Shown: positions 1 to 8,877, numbered from the stretch's first letter. The stretch: 21,139 bases of DNA from Syntrophorhabdaceae bacterium PtaU1.Bin034 (GCA_002067405.1 MVRP01000059.1:1-21139); one strand, 5' to 3'. The notes: a model not told the origin generated them from the letters alone. A program made the numbers and translations.

Positions 1-1236
1 GCCGCTCTCCAGGAACACGTGCTTCACCCCGGGAAGAGCAAGGATAGACCGGTAGAGCCGGGTGGCCTCTGGATAAGCGAGTTTCAGCGACGGGCATTTG
101 TCCGGGACCAGACAATCGCGGCTGGAACAGCCGCCGTCCCTGGTCCACCGGGAACACCGCGCCCCGTAAAGGTTGGCAGTAGGGCCGCCTACATCCGTGA
201 TTGTCCCTCTGAATTCCTTCATCGCCGAGATGATTTTGGCTTCATCCAGGATCGATTCGGGACTCCTTGATTGGATAATCCTTCCCTGATGCATGGAGAG
301 GGAGCAGAAGCTGCATGCCCCACAGCATCCCCTGTGAGAAATAATGGAAAACCGGACTGTCTCGAAACCGGGAACCACACCCCCTTCCTTATAGCGGGGA
401 TGAGGCCGCCTCGCGTACGGAAGCGCATAGACCGCGTCAAGGTCGGACTGAGAAAGAGGGAGAGGGGGCGGGTAGTGAACCACAAAACGGTCGCCGTGCC
501 GCTGGAGCAAGGTCCGGCGTTTGAGAGGGTTTTGGCCCGCGCAAATGAGCCGGAATGCCTCGTTGAATTTGTCGCTGTTTTCCCTCACGTCCTCGAACGC
601 GGGGATCTGAACGGATTCGCTGTGCCCGGGCGGTTGCTTCCGTACGATCACGGTGCCTGGAACGCCGGCCAGATCATTCCCCTGTTCCAACCTTCGGGCT
701 ATTTCCACGACCTGTTGCTCGCCCATGCCGTACACAAGGATATCGGCTTTGGCGTCGAGGAGGATCGACCTTCTCACCTTGTTGTCCCACCAATCGTAGT
801 GGGCAAGCCGGCGAAGGCTGGCCTCTATGCCTCCGAGCACAATTGGAACAGGTCCGAACGCTTCACGCACGCGGTTGGCGTAGACTATCGTGGCTCTGTC
901 CGGACGGAGACCCGGTTTGCCTCCCGGGGAATAGGCATCCCTGGAGCGGGGCTTTTTGTGGGCTGTATAGTTGGACACCATTGAATCAAGGTTGCCGGCG
1001 GTAATTCCGGTGAAAAGGCGCGGTGCCCCGAGTCGGGTAAAGTCGCTGGTATTCCGCCAGGCCGGCTGGGGGATAACACCCACTTTGAAGCCTGCTGCCT
1101 CCAAAACCCTTCCGATAACCGCAGTGCCATAGGAGGGATGGTCGACGTAGACATCTCCCGTCACCAGAAGGACGTCGAGGACATCCCAGCCCTTCTTTCT
1201 CATTTCCTCTCTTGTGGTGGGCAAAAAACCAGACAT
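1..1236 (-). CDS. ygiQ: YgiQ family radical SAM protein (UPF0313), N-terminal 412 codons; continues past the left edge
   Basis: Reading the minus strand from 1236 gives one open frame of 412 codons to base 1, so the C-terminal part lies outside the window. The N-terminus has FLPTTREEM and a [13 protein letters not shown] segment, the hallmark opening of YgiQ proteins. A central [17 protein letters not shown] block follows, then the radical SAM cluster motif CxxxCxxC (in GCCGACSFC) and a GGPTANLYG segment. These motifs are visible; the family is an iron-sulfur/S-adenosylmethionine enzyme of unknown reaction. The ATG at 1236 is chosen because it precedes the conserved FLPTTREEM block. An ATG at 1203 is the next choice. 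No good ribosome-binding site precedes 1236. The gene starts only 27 bases after the T-run of the terminator of the upstream HNH gene. The long plus-strand frame opposite it is a shadow. Confidence 0.93.
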   Translation of the reverse strand, partial: MSGFLPTTREEMRKKGWDVLDVLLVTGDVYVDHPSYGTAVIGRVLEAAGFKVGVIPQPAWRNTSDFTRLGAPRLFTGITAGNLDSMVSNYTAHKKPRSRDAYSPGGKPGLRPDRATIVYANRVREAFGPVPIVLGGIEASLRRLAHYDWWDNKVRRSILLDAKADILVYGMGEQQVVEIARRLEQGNDLAGVPGTVIVRKQPPGHSESVQIPAFEDVRENSDKFNEAFRLICAGQNPLKRRTLLQRHGDRFVVHYPPPLPLSQSDLDAVYALPYARRPHPRYKEGGVVPGFETVRFSIISHRGCCGACSFCSLSMHQGRIIQSRSPESILDEAKIISAMKEFRGTITDVGGPTANLYGARCSRWTRDGGCSSRDCLVPDKCPSLKLAYPEATRLYRSILALPGVKHVFLESG

Positions 1237-1262
1237 GCAACATTTTATCAGAATATTCGTAC

Positions 1263-1289
1263 AAAAAAAGGCCTGCGCAAGCGCAGACC
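1263..1289 (-). terminator. Rho-independent terminator after the HNH gene
   Basis: On the minus strand GGTCTGCGC pairs with GCGCAGGCC (nine pairs including one G-T) around a minimal TT loop and is followed directly by seven T residues (1269 to 1263). It lies 66 bases after the stop of the HNH gene and 27 bases before the ygiQ start. It is either a strong terminator for the HNH transcript or an attenuator for ygiQ. Confidence 0.88.
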
Positions 1290-1354
1290 CGCGCGCAATG
1301 CCTTTGTCGTTCGCCTGTCGTTGTTTGCCGGCGAAAGGTATCGATGCGATCCGG

Positions 1355-1687
1355 CTATTTTCCCCGGTCCAGGTAATCGGCCAACAGACCCCTGCTGTGC
1401 TCGTCATCGTGGCAATAGACGCAGAGGTTTTCCCAGTTCGAGCCGTCGGGCGGATTGTTCCTGGGATTGCCGTCTTTGTGATGAACCGTCAGGAGATGGC
1501 GGTCCTTGTCCTCAAATTCCCGTGCGCACTTGGCGCAAATCAGCCCATGAATCCGAAGGGATTGCTCTCTGTAGCCTTCCTTGCCCCCGAGGCTCCGCGC
1601 CTCCCTGATGAACTCCTCGACCGATTTTCCGGATTCAGCCTTCCGATTCCGGGTGGTCTTCTTGATGTGATATCCCGATCTTCTCAT
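1355..1687 (-). CDS. YajD-like HNH nuclease (110 aa)
   Basis: The protein matches the small stand-alone HNH family typified by E. coli YajD in length and motif order. [18 protein letters not shown] segment carries Cys51 and Cys54 of a zinc site. [14 protein letters not shown] (His69-His70) carries the HNH histidines. [17 protein letters not shown] carries Cys89, Cys92 and His93. Paired CxxC motifs with the HNH core predict a beta-beta-alpha-metal nuclease fold. The basic N-terminal 35 residues precede the conserved core and could contact nucleic acid (inference). The ATG at 1687 is the first start after an in-frame TGA, with AAAGGA about 13 bases upstream. A strong terminator follows. The cellular role of this family is not established; its position next to ygiQ gives no clear clue. 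Confidence 0.85.
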   Translation of the reverse strand: MRRSGYHIKKTTRNRKAESGKSVEEFIREARSLGGKEGYREQSLRIHGLICAKCAREFEDKDRHLLTVHHKDGNPRNNPPDGSNWENLCVYCHDDEHSRGLLADYLDRGK

Positions 1688-1810
1688 TATTGACCGTCAT
1701 CCTTTCTTTTATGTCCGATAACGAAACTGTAACGTTCATATAGTACCATGACGGGGGAGAACTTAAAATGATCTCCACGGCCGTTGCTCGTCGGATGACG
1801 CTTGCCTGCC

Positions 1811-2035
1811 TTAGTGTTTCGGAAAATCACCCACCTGTTCCAGCAGTTCGGGGATGTCGACGTTGAGTTGCACCCTGTCGCCGACGCTCGCTACCGCGCT
1901 GTACGAAACATCTATGTCCGGCTCCCTGCGGCGGTCGACCAAAAAACTGGTATCTCGCGTTTCTTTAACCGTTCCGATCATGTCACCAGCGGAATCAAGC
2001 ACTACCATTCCCTCTCTGATTGCCATATGTTCCAT
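1811..2035 (-). CDS. Small PRC-barrel/DUF2171-like protein (74 aa)
   Basis: The 74-residue product begins MEHMAIREGM and carries the pattern 'VVLDSAGDMIGTVKE ... FLVDRRREPDIDVSYSAV ... GDRVQLNV'. That is the short beta-barrel pattern of DUF2171/PRC-barrel proteins. No function is established for stand-alone members; RNA or protein binding is only a guess. The start at 2035 is set by GGAGG eight bases upstream. The frame stays open upstream to 2131, but that extension is Pro-rich, unconserved in style and overlaps the promoter region, so I reject it. A minus-strand promoter candidate lies at 2072-2100. The gene is divergent from the MFS exporter. Confidence 0.78.
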   Translation of the reverse strand: MEHMAIREGMVVLDSAGDMIGTVKETRDTSFLVDRRREPDIDVSYSAVASVGDRVQLNVDIPELLEQVGDFPKH

Positions 2036-2071
2036 GATCTTACCCTCCGGTTCTTGTGAAGACTTTAAGGA

Positions 2072-2100
2072 AAAGTATGGTCGGGGAAAGGGGAAGTCAA
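2072..2100 (-). promoter_or_regulatory. Candidate sigma70-type promoter for the DUF2171 gene
   Basis: The minus strand has TTGACT (2100-2095), a 17-base spacer, then TACTTT (2077-2072). The -35 matches five of six consensus bases and the -10 only three. It lies about 40 bases upstream of the chosen ATG. Confidence 0.45.
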
Positions 2101-2124
2101 TAAGAGGATGAGGTGCCGTTGAGT

Positions 2125-2153
2125 TTGACAAAGCGGCCCTGTCCGGCTATTCT
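2125..2153 (+). promoter_or_regulatory. Sigma70-type promoter for the MFS exporter
   Basis: A perfect TTGACA (2125-2130) is followed by exactly 17 bases and TATTCT (2148-2153). Transcription would start near 2160, about 40 bases before the TTG start codon at 2201. It is divergent with, and separated by about 25 bases from, the DUF2171 promoter. Confidence 0.65.
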
Positions 2154-2200
2154 GAAGCGGCGGCGGCCGAAAAGGTGCTCATTTCACGCAAAGGATAGAT

Positions 2201-3673
2201 TTGGAATTCGTTCAACACAGACCTGCTGTCCAGGTCGAGGACAATATTGTTGACGACAGGTCGAAGCAACGTTGGATAATAATCAGCGTGGCCTTTGCCG
2301 CGTTCATGGCAAGGCTGGACAGTTCGATCGTCAATATCTCGCTTCCCACGATCTCGCACTACTTCAGTACCGGGACAGGGGACGCATCCTGGATAATCCT
2401 TTCGTACCTTCTGATGCAGACCGCCACCATGCTCCTGTCGGGAAAGATCGCCGATACGATCGGTTTGCGCAAGACCTTCGCCGTCGGATACCTGATCTTC
2501 ATTGGCGGTTCTCTTTTCTGTGCCGTTTCACCCACTCTTGCACTCCTGGTCGGTTCCCGTTGCCTGCAAGGCGTAGGCACTGCCCTGATGACCGCTTCCG
2601 GATACGCGATCATCTCGACCTATCTGCCCGGCACCATGACCGGCACGGTTTTTGGCGTGGCCAGCACCACCGCCGGTTTCGGTCTCATCTTTGGCGCACC
2701 ACTGGGTGGTCTCATCACAGGCACGCTTTCGTGGCACTGGATCTTCCTGATAAATATCCCTGTCGGCATCATCGCCGTCCTCATCTCCTTCAGGGTGATA
2801 CCTGATGCGGCAAAGCCAGCCGTGGACGGGCGCGGCGGGGACCGTTTTGACTTGTCAGGCAGCCTGCTGAGCTTCGCCGGGCTTCTCGGTCTTACATTTG
2901 CCCTGAACCGGGGCCGGGACTGGGGTTGGTCGTCCTTTCCGATCGTTGGTATTCTGGCAGGCTCTTCTTTTGTGCTGACGGGGTTTTACCTGCGGGAGCG
3001 GAACTGCCCGAACCCTGTTCTTGATCTCAGGCTCCTCCGTGATCGACGTCTCTTGTTCACGACTACGGCCTCTTTCATCTGCTTCATGATAATGGGCGGT
3101 ACCAATTTTCTCCTCCCTTTCTACCTTGAAATGGCAAAGGGATTGAGGACCGAACACGCCGGGTTTGTCCTCTCGGCTTACTCCTTGACCTACATGGGCA
3201 TGGGGCTTTTCGCCGGCCGTATCTCGGACAAGTTCAGTCCTGTGGCTCTTTGCTCGATGGCCATGATATCAACGGCTGCCTGTTGCTGGACGTTCTCCTT
3301 TACTCTGGGATACCCTGGTCTCTCCTATACCCTCCTGTTTCTCGTTTGGCTGGCCCTATCGTTTGGGTTGTTCATTTCACCCAATAACAGCCAGACGATG
3401 AGATTTGCCCCCGAACACGAAAAGGGTGTGACATCGGGGGTTCTGAACACCATGAACAGTCTTGGGCTTGTATTTGGAGTAAGCATTTTTGAAACCATTT
3501 TTGCCGGGGCAATGCCGGCGGATCGGATCTCCTCCATAGCCGGCAGCGTGGGACAAGGGCTGTCAGGACAAGGGTTTCAAGAGGCATTTATTGTCGCCGG
3601 ATTCGCGGCCGGTGTAGGGGTTGTCTTCTCTGCGCTGGTCCGATCTGCCCGAAAACATAGACGGATAAGCTGA
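2201..3673 (+). CDS. DHA2-family (14-TM) MFS drug:H+ antiporter
   Basis: This 490-residue membrane protein has the EmrB/QacA (DHA2) layout. The first helix carries the LDSSIVNISLP motif, followed by SWIILSYLL, a loop motif GKIADTIGLRKTF, QGVGTALMTAS, and the antiporter motif C region with GAPLGGLITG and WHWIFLINIPVG. Length and hydrophobic segments fit 14 helices. The family exports hydrophobic drugs or other toxic compounds using the proton gradient; the substrate here is unknown. No ATG lies near the N-terminus. The TTG at 2201 has AAGGA five bases upstream and leaves about 23 residues before the first helix, so it is preferred. An EmrA-like partner is not seen. The gene faces the next MFS gene tail to tail. 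Confidence 0.9.
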   Translation: MEFVQHRPAVQVEDNIVDDRSKQRWIIISVAFAAFMARLDSSIVNISLPTISHYFSTGTGDASWIILSYLLMQTATMLLSGKIADTIGLRKTFAVGYLIFIGGSLFCAVSPTLALLVGSRCLQGVGTALMTASGYAIISTYLPGTMTGTVFGVASTTAGFGLIFGAPLGGLITGTLSWHWIFLINIPVGIIAVLISFRVIPDAAKPAVDGRGGDRFDLSGSLLSFAGLLGLTFALNRGRDWGWSSFPIVGILAGSSFVLTGFYLRERNCPNPVLDLRLLRDRRLLFTTTASFICFMIMGGTNFLLPFYLEMAKGLRTEHAGFVLSAYSLTYMGMGLFAGRISDKFSPVALCSMAMISTAACCWTFSFTLGYPGLSYTLLFLVWLALSFGLFISPNNSQTMRFAPEHEKGVTSGVLNTMNSLGLVFGVSIFETIFAGAMPADRISSIAGSVGQGLSGQGFQEAFIVAGFAAGVGVVFSALVRSARKHRRIS

Positions 3674-3696
3674 ATTTCCCTTACACCTGATCGAGA

Positions 3697-3759
3697 GACG
3701 CGAGCCGAGCCCCGAGAATGGGTACTTTCCCCATGAACTCTGAGCCCGGTCCTCGCGTC
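3697..3759. repeat. Inverted repeat between convergent MFS genes
   Basis: GACGCGAG (3697-3704) pairs with CTCGCGTC (3752-3759). Nested inside is a small ATGGG/CCCAT hairpin (3718-3722 with 3730-3734). It fills the 84-base gap between the two convergent transporter genes and touches the stop of the minus-strand gene. There is no T-run, so a terminator role is only possible. Confidence 0.4.
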
Positions 3760-5071
3760 ACATCACCGAGGCTTTTGTATGTTCCAAGGCAACTGCTTTT
3801 GTTTTTGTTGCCGTGTGCCGCCGTTCAACGATCAGGAGGCTGCAAAGCACCGCAACTACCGCAGCTACGCCCGAGATAATGAAGGCCAGCTGGTAGCTCC
3901 CGGTTTTGTCATATATCACTCCCGCCATGTAAGGCCAGAAGCCACCCCCCAGAAAGTGAACCGTATTGACGAAACCGGTAAGGAGCCCCAGGTTGGTCGG
4001 ACCGTAAAGCTTGCCGATGAGCATGGGCGTGAGCGGCGCAGTAATAAGGTGGGTAAAACCGAAAAATAGTGCAAATATCCAAAAGGACAGGAGCGATTTG
4101 TATTTCAGAATGAGGAGGAACAAAACAACCCTCAGAACGAATGTGAGAACGATGGGTAACTTGCTGCCGATCCGGTCTGCCGCAGGTCCCGCCACCATAA
4201 TCCCGGCCAGACTCATGAGACCGTAAAGGCCAAGCATATTTCCGGCGGTGAGGGCCGATACACCGTAATCAGTCGCGAGGGGCACGAGATGGGTAGTGGC
4301 GAAATAATCACCGCTTCCGCATATGAACATAACCACTACGAAAAGCCAATAAGACTTTGTTCTCATGGCCTGCCTCAATCCCAGGTCCTGGTCGCTCGAG
4401 GGCATCACGACGTGCCTCTGGCCGAAATCCGTGTGGGAGGCACCAGGTTCGTCCCGCCGGCCGAACGGTCTTAAGCCCATCTGATGCGGATCCCCCTTGA
4501 TGACGAACAGGGCAAGAACGACATTGACAACCAGCATAGCGATGCCGATGTAAAGATATGACGCCCTCCAGCCAAAGCTGAACGCGAGAAGGCTGAAGAG
4601 CGGGACGAGGGCGAACTGACCTATCGAGTTCCCGGACAGGGCGAGGCTGATTGCCAAGCCGCGCCGGCTTTCAAACCATTTGCTCGTAAGGGTCGCCATC
4701 AGCGGAACGGCAGTGCCTGCAATGCCGAGCGCTGCCAGAAGGCCGTAGGAAAAAAAGAACTGCCCGATAGAATGGATAAAGGAGGTCAGCACAAATCCGG
4801 CGGAAATGAAAACGGTTGAAACGGCGATAACCCATTTGGGTCCGTAGCGATCGTATAGTTTGCCCACCACAACGAGGCCGAGAGCGAAAACTATCATATT
4901 GACAAAAAAGACGAGAGAGATTGTGCCGCGGCTCCAGCCGAACTCGCTTATGATCGGCTTGAACATGACCCCGAAGGCATACCTCGCACCCGAATTGAAG
5001 AAGAGGATTATAAATGACGCTGCGACGATGTACCATCCGTAAAATGCCCTGTTGTGAAGCGGCCTTGCCAT
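3758..5071 (-). CDS. MFS transporter, monocarboxylate/oxalate-formate antiporter-like
   Basis: The 437-residue protein has about 12 hydrophobic segments. It starts with FYGWYIVAASFIILFF and FGVMFKPIISEFGWSRG, the opening typical of the bacterial MCT/OFA branch of the MFS. It has the cytoplasmic loop GKLYDRYGPKW in the first half and a related AGPAADRIGSKLP loop in the second. The family moves small carboxylates by symport or exchange; substrate assignment here is inference. The ATG at 5071 has GGGAG about ten bases upstream. It lies 147 bases downstream of aspA on the same strand and is probably co-transcribed with the symporter and aspartase, so a C4-dicarboxylate or related acid is a reasonable substrate. 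The last 25 residues are a polar tail. Confidence 0.85.
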   Translation of the reverse strand: MARPLHNRAFYGWYIVAASFIILFFNSGARYAFGVMFKPIISEFGWSRGTISLVFFVNMIVFALGLVVVGKLYDRYGPKWVIAVSTVFISAGFVLTSFIHSIGQFFFSYGLLAALGIAGTAVPLMATLTSKWFESRRGLAISLALSGNSIGQFALVPLFSLLAFSFGWRASYLYIGIAMLVVNVVLALFVIKGDPHQMGLRPFGRRDEPGASHTDFGQRHVVMPSSDQDLGLRQAMRTKSYWLFVVVMFICGSGDYFATTHLVPLATDYGVSALTAGNMLGLYGLMSLAGIMVAGPAADRIGSKLPIVLTFVLRVVLFLLILKYKSLLSFWIFALFFGFTHLITAPLTPMLIGKLYGPTNLGLLTGFVNTVHFLGGGFWPYMAGVIYDKTGSYQLAFIISGVAAVVAVLCSLLIVERRHTATKTKAVALEHTKASVM

Positions 5072-5218
5072 AGCTTGGATCTCCCTGTAATTTGTATGGG
5101 CGGGGCGATGGGGCGATCAGCCGCTTCTCATCTGGCCTCAGTGACCAACCCCCGCAGGTGTCTTGAGGATATCATTACGAAAAGTGATTCGCAACCAGAA
5201 TGAAAATGCACAGGGGTC

Positions 5219-6631
5219 TTACAACCGGTGAAGATATCTCGGCTTGATCATATTTTCCGGAGACAGGATATCATCAAGCTCCTCTTTGCTCAGGTAGCCT
5301 TTTTCAAGAACGGTCTCGTACACCGATTTCCCTGTTGCAAGCGCTTCATGGGCGACCTCGGCAGACTTTTCATATCCGATATAGGGGTTGAGGGCAGTAA
5401 CGAGACCGACGCTTTGCTCGACGTACCGGCGACAGGCACCGCGGTCCGCTGTGATGCCCCGTATGCATTTATCGGCAAGTGTGACGCATGCCCGTTCCAG
5501 GAGTCTCAGAGAATCAAAGAGCCTGAAAGCTATGATCGGCTCCATGACGTTGAGCTGAAGCTGCCCCGCCTCGGCCGCAAGGGTGATGGTAACGTCGTTT
5601 CCGATCACGGCAAAGGCTACTTGATTCACGACCTCGGGAATGACTGGGTTGACTTTGCCCGGCATAATGGTTGAGCCTGGAGCCATGGGAGGGAGGCATA
5701 TCTCACCAAAGCCGCACCGCGGACCCGATGCGAGCAATCTGAGATCGTTGCATGTCTTCGATAATTTGACTGCCACCCGCTTCAGCACACCCGAGAGTTG
5801 AACGTATGCGCCGGTATCCTGGGTAGCTTCTACCAGATTGGGCGATGTCTCCAGTTCGATGCCCGTCAGCTTCCGCAGGTTAAGGACCGCAAGCCTTGAA
5901 TAATCCGGGTGTGCATTGAGTCCCGTTCCTATTGCGGTCGCGCCGAGATTAACCTCCCGAACCAGTGCCTCCGCTTCTCTGACCCTCTCCGTGTCTTCGG
6001 AAAGCATAACGGAAAAAGCGGAGAACTCCTGGCCGAGGGTCATGGGAACTGCGTCCTGAAGCTGCGTTCTTCCCATCTTTATCACATCCATGAACTCGAC
6101 CGACTTTTCTTCAAATGCCCCATAAAGGTATTCCATGGCGTCGAGAAGGGCGCGGATTTTGAAAATCAGGGTGAGCCGGATAGCGGTCGGATAAACGTCG
6201 TTCGTCGACTGGCACATATTGACGTGATTGTTGGGGTGGATAATATCGTATCTGCCCTTTTCGTACCCCAGTATTTCGAGGGCGCGATTGGCAATGACTT
6301 CATTCGCATTCATGTTTGTGGAAGTACCTGCGCCGCCCTGTATCATCTCGACGATGAAATGCTCATGGAGCTTGCCTTCGATGATCTCGTCGCATGCGTC
6401 GGTAATGGCCTTTGCTTTATCCGGCGGGAGCAGGCCGAGCCTGGCATTGGCCCGGGCAGCGGCCATTTTGACGTAGGCGAGGGATTTGATCAGTGCCGGG
6501 TAGGATGAAAGAGGAACACCGCTTATCCGGTAATTCTCAGCGGCCCGAAGGGTCTGGATACCGTAATAGGCGGATTCCGGCACCTGCCGCTCGCCCAGTG
6601 AATCATGCTCCTTGCGCATACCTTCGTTCAT
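5219..6631 (-). CDS. aspA: Aspartate ammonia-lyase (aspartase)
   Basis: The 470-residue protein belongs to the fumarase/aspartase superfamily and most resembles aspartase, which converts L-aspartate to fumarate and ammonia. It shows SAYYGIQTLRA near the N-terminus, GGAGTSTNMNANEV (about residues 99-112), the NNHVNMCQSTNDVYPTA block, and the signature GSTIMPGKVNPVIPEVVNQ (about 319-337). After it come GNDVTITLAAEAGQLQLN and VMEPI, characteristic of AspA rather than fumarase. The catalytic serine of the GSS loop is kept; the second serine is Thr. The start at 6631 has AGGAGA about seven bases upstream. The frame is open to 6733 but that extension overlaps the symporter and is not aspartase-like. 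The gene overlaps the end of the upstream symporter by 29 bases, implying translational coupling. Confidence 0.94.
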   Translation of the reverse strand: MNEGMRKEHDSLGERQVPESAYYGIQTLRAAENYRISGVPLSSYPALIKSLAYVKMAAARANARLGLLPPDKAKAITDACDEIIEGKLHEHFIVEMIQGGAGTSTNMNANEVIANRALEILGYEKGRYDIIHPNNHVNMCQSTNDVYPTAIRLTLIFKIRALLDAMEYLYGAFEEKSVEFMDVIKMGRTQLQDAVPMTLGQEFSAFSVMLSEDTERVREAEALVREVNLGATAIGTGLNAHPDYSRLAVLNLRKLTGIELETSPNLVEATQDTGAYVQLSGVLKRVAVKLSKTCNDLRLLASGPRCGFGEICLPPMAPGSTIMPGKVNPVIPEVVNQVAFAVIGNDVTITLAAEAGQLQLNVMEPIIAFRLFDSLRLLERACVTLADKCIRGITADRGACRRYVEQSVGLVTALNPYIGYEKSAEVAHEALATGKSVYETVLEKGYLSKEELDDILSPENMIKPRYLHRL

Positions 6632-7871
6632 GGTCACTCTCCTCTTCAGGCACTCGTGTCGGGCTGTAGTCGTCGTTGAACTGGCCTTCCCATCGGGCAA
6701 TAACGGTAGTGGCGAGACAATTGCCGATGACATTGGTTGCCGTCCTTGCCATATCCATGATGGCGTCTACCCCGAGAATCACCGCGATTGCCTTTGCAGG
6801 CAGGTTGAAAGCAGCGCAGGTGCCGGCGAGCACGATCAGCGATGCCCTTGGCACACCGGCGCAACCTTTACTCGCGAATATCAGGGTAAAGCCCATGAGT
6901 AATTGCTGGGAAAGGCTAAGTTGTATTCCGGCAGCCTGGGCGGCGAAGATCGACGCGAGAGAGAGGTAAAGAGTGGTGCCGTCCAGGTTGAAGCTATAGC
7001 CGGTAGGAATGACGAATGAGACAATCCTTCGGGGCACACCTATGGATTCCATCGCCATCATCGCCTTCGGAAGGGCGGCTTCGGAGCTTGTGGTCGAAAA
7101 AGCGATTATTGCCGGCTCTTTGACGGCTGACAAGAATCTTTTGAGAGGGATTCGGAACCCCAGGGCGATGGGAAGAAGAACCAGGATCATGAAAATGATT
7201 ATTCCCATATAAAACGACAGGATCAGCATGCACAAATGGAGCAGGACCGAAAGACCTTTGCTGCCGATGACCACGGCAATTGCCGCGCCGACGCCGATGG
7301 GTGCGTAGTGCATAATGATGGAGGTGTACTTGAACATGGTTTCGGCCAGGGCGTCACAAAGGTCTATGATCGGCTTCTTCTTTTCACCGATGAGGCAAAG
7401 GGCTATCGCGAAGATAACGGTAAATACGACGATCTCCAGGACATCCCCTCTTGCGGCTGAATCAATGACATTTTGTGGAAATATGTTGATGACTGCGTCC
7501 GTGAGGGTATGGTGCTGCGCTGCAACTACGGGGGCTCCGCTTGTGCTTTCATCCAGGCTGACCCCAAGCCCCGGCTTCATCAGGTTGACGACCCCAAGCC
7601 CGATAATCAGAGCAAAAGTCGTCACTACCTCGAAATAAACCAGGGATTTTACGCCCATTCTCCCCACTGCTTTCAGGTCTCCGTGGCCTGCTATGCCGAC
7701 GACGAGGGTTGCAAAGACTATGGGAACGATGATGGTCTTGATCAGTCTTATGAAGATGGCGCCGAGAGGCTCCAATTTGACGCCAAAATCAGGGAAAAGC
7801 CAGCCGATCAGCAAGCCCAGGATCATACCCGCAAATATCATTTGAGTCTGGCTTGGTCTTACGCGCATCTC
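6603..7871 (-). CDS. Dicarboxylate/amino-acid:cation symporter (SDF family), glutamate/aspartate type
   Basis: This roughly 422-residue permease has the SDF (DctA/GltP) landmarks: RLIKTIIVPIVFATLVVGI in the N-terminal half, the serine-rich hairpin AFSTTSSEAALP, the cation and substrate motif GYSFNLDGTTLY, and the final helix DAIMDMARTATNVIGN. In GltPh numbering the DMARTxxN stretch carries the equivalents of Asp394, Arg397, Thr398 and Asn401. Asp394 contacts the amino group of aspartate, whereas DctA has SECR there. This favours acidic amino acids over plain C4-dicarboxylates and fits the adjacent aspartase. The ATG at 7871 gives a normal-length N-terminus but has only GAAGAA ten bases upstream. 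The frame is open to a TTG at 7964, with an ATG at 7940 as an alternative. Two TTGACA boxes lie upstream without a good -10. Confidence 0.88.
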   Translation of the reverse strand, partial: EMRVRPSQTQMIFAGMILGLLIGWLFPDFGVKLEPLGAIFIRLIKTIIVPIVFATLVVGIAGHGDLKAVGRMGVKSLVYFEVVTTFALIIGLGVVNLMKPGLGVSLDESTSGAPVVAAQHHTLTDAVINIFPQNVIDSAARGDVLEIVVFTVIFAIALCLIGEKKKPIIDLCDALAETMFKYTSIIMHYAPIGVGAAIAVVIGSKGLSVLLHLCMLILSFYMGIIIFMILVLLPIALGFRIPLKRFLSAVKEPAIIAFSTTSSEAALPKAMMAMESIGVPRRIVSFVIPTGYSFNLDGTTLYLSLASIFAAQAAGIQLSLSQQLLMGFTLIFASKGCAGVPRASLIVLAGTCAAFNLPAKAIAVILGVDAIMDMARTATNVIGNCLATTVIARWEGQFNDDYSPTRVPEEESDHERRYAQGA

Positions 7872-7974
7872 CGGTCCATTCTTCAGGTTTTTACGGACTG
7901 TCAACTGCCAGAGGGAGTTTCCGCCACTAAGACGTAGCATTAGACACGGAGGATTGTCAATCAAAACCCGGAAG

Positions 7975-7995
7975 CCGGGCAGGAATTCTGCCCGG
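7975..7995. repeat. Inverted repeat, possible weak terminator for the M48 peptidase gene
   Basis: CCGGGCAG (7975-7982) and CTGCCCGG (7988-7995) form an eight-pair stem with loop GAATT. On the minus strand it follows the peptidase stop by about 55 bases, and a short TTTT occurs only nine bases after the stem, so terminator strength is doubtful. Confidence 0.45.
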
Positions 7996-8050
7996 TAATT
8001 TCAAGATGGAAACGGGATTTGGGAGAGCATCTTTTGTTCGACCTGATGGT

Positions 8051-8779
8051 CTATGGCATCTGGCGGATTCTCTGGATCCTATCCTCCGTCCCTGGATGGC
8101 TCGTAAAAAAGCCTCCGCTCGGACCGCTGGCCTGGAGGAGCCATTGAAGGGTGTCCCCCATTACCTGCTTTCCATTGTAACCGGACCGTTTGAGGATTTC
8201 CACACCGTGGGCGTCCGCAGCATATTCCTCGCTGCGGCTGTACGGCTTCATCACCCCCAGGTCTGCGATCATGGGTGTAATTGAGCCTGACCCGGGAATG
8301 ATCTGATCGAGGATGATAGTCCCGATTTGCAGCCCGGTTCCTAGGATTTGCGCTTTTGCCACATGGCCGAGGTCTTCGTGCGCTATCTCATGGGCCAGGA
8401 CGCCCCGCAGGTGTTCGTCGTTTGCCTTTGCAAGAAGGCCGATCGTTACATAGAATCTGCCCGCTCCTGCATTGGCCGCATTAATGTCCTGACTGTCGAG
8501 AATGCCGACGCGCACCTCGTTCAGGGGAATCGGATTATTCATGTGCTGAATGAGGGGAGCCATTATCTGCTGCAGCCTTTGGGCCTGCGCCGGATCGACC
8601 TTTGTCGTACTCGTTGTTGCCGGACGACCCGGTGTCGTGGGACCGCCCCTTCCGGAAGAACGTTGTCCCGTGTCCAGGGCACAGCCGGTTAAGAGAATGA
8701 TCGAAAGAGCCAGGACAACAACCGCCTTCCTGGCACGGGCCGTTGGCTGAATGCGAAGAGACGAGAGTAATCTGACCAT
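8051..8779 (-). CDS. M48-family metallopeptidase lipoprotein
   Basis: The 242-residue protein starts with a basic segment and a hydrophobic stretch ending in the lipobox LTGC (Cys33), so it should be a lipid-anchored periplasmic or outer-membrane protein. A Thr/Pro/Gly-rich linker follows (about 35-60). The peptidase domain then shows DINAANAGAGRFYVTIGLL and the zinc motif HEIAH (130-134). The downstream SEEYAADAHGVEIL supplies the third ligand glutamate, as in BepA/LoiP/YggG-type M48 peptidases. These act in envelope protein quality control; that role here is by family. The ATG at 8779 is supported by AAGGAGG six bases upstream. The longer open frame to 8914 would bury the signal peptide and is rejected. 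No bamA-type partners are adjacent. Confidence 0.9.
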   Translation of the reverse strand: MVRLLSSLRIQPTARARKAVVVLALSIILLTGCALDTGQRSSGRGGPTTPGRPATTSTTKVDPAQAQRLQQIMAPLIQHMNNPIPLNEVRVGILDSQDINAANAGAGRFYVTIGLLAKANDEHLRGVLAHEIAHEDLGHVAKAQILGTGLQIGTIILDQIIPGSGSITPMIADLGVMKPYSRSEEYAADAHGVEILKRSGYNGKQVMGDTLQWLLQASGPSGGFFTSHPGTEDRIQRIRQMP

Positions 8780-8848
8780 CGCGTGCCTCCTTCGGCTGTG
8801 CGGAATTTGCTTTCCAAAGCATGTATTTTGGTCAAGGCTACAAAAAGA

Positions 8849-8877
8849 AACGTAAATAGGAAGTATCCGTGTGTCAA
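8849..8877 (-). promoter_or_regulatory. Candidate promoter for the M48 peptidase gene
   Basis: On the minus strand TTGACA (8877-8872) is followed by 17 bases and TACGTT (8854-8849). The -35 is perfect and the -10 matches only three of six. It lies 70 bases upstream of the ATG. Confidence 0.4.

Noticed and set aside
271..984. 237-codon plus-strand frame at the left end
   Set aside because: It lies opposite ygiQ, whose minus-strand frame carries clear radical SAM motifs; the plus frame has no recognisable domain and is a shadow.
7899..7960. Two TTGACA boxes on the minus strand before the SDF symporter
   Set aside because: Neither has a -10 box at 16-18 bases, and the second would start transcription at or after the chosen ATG.
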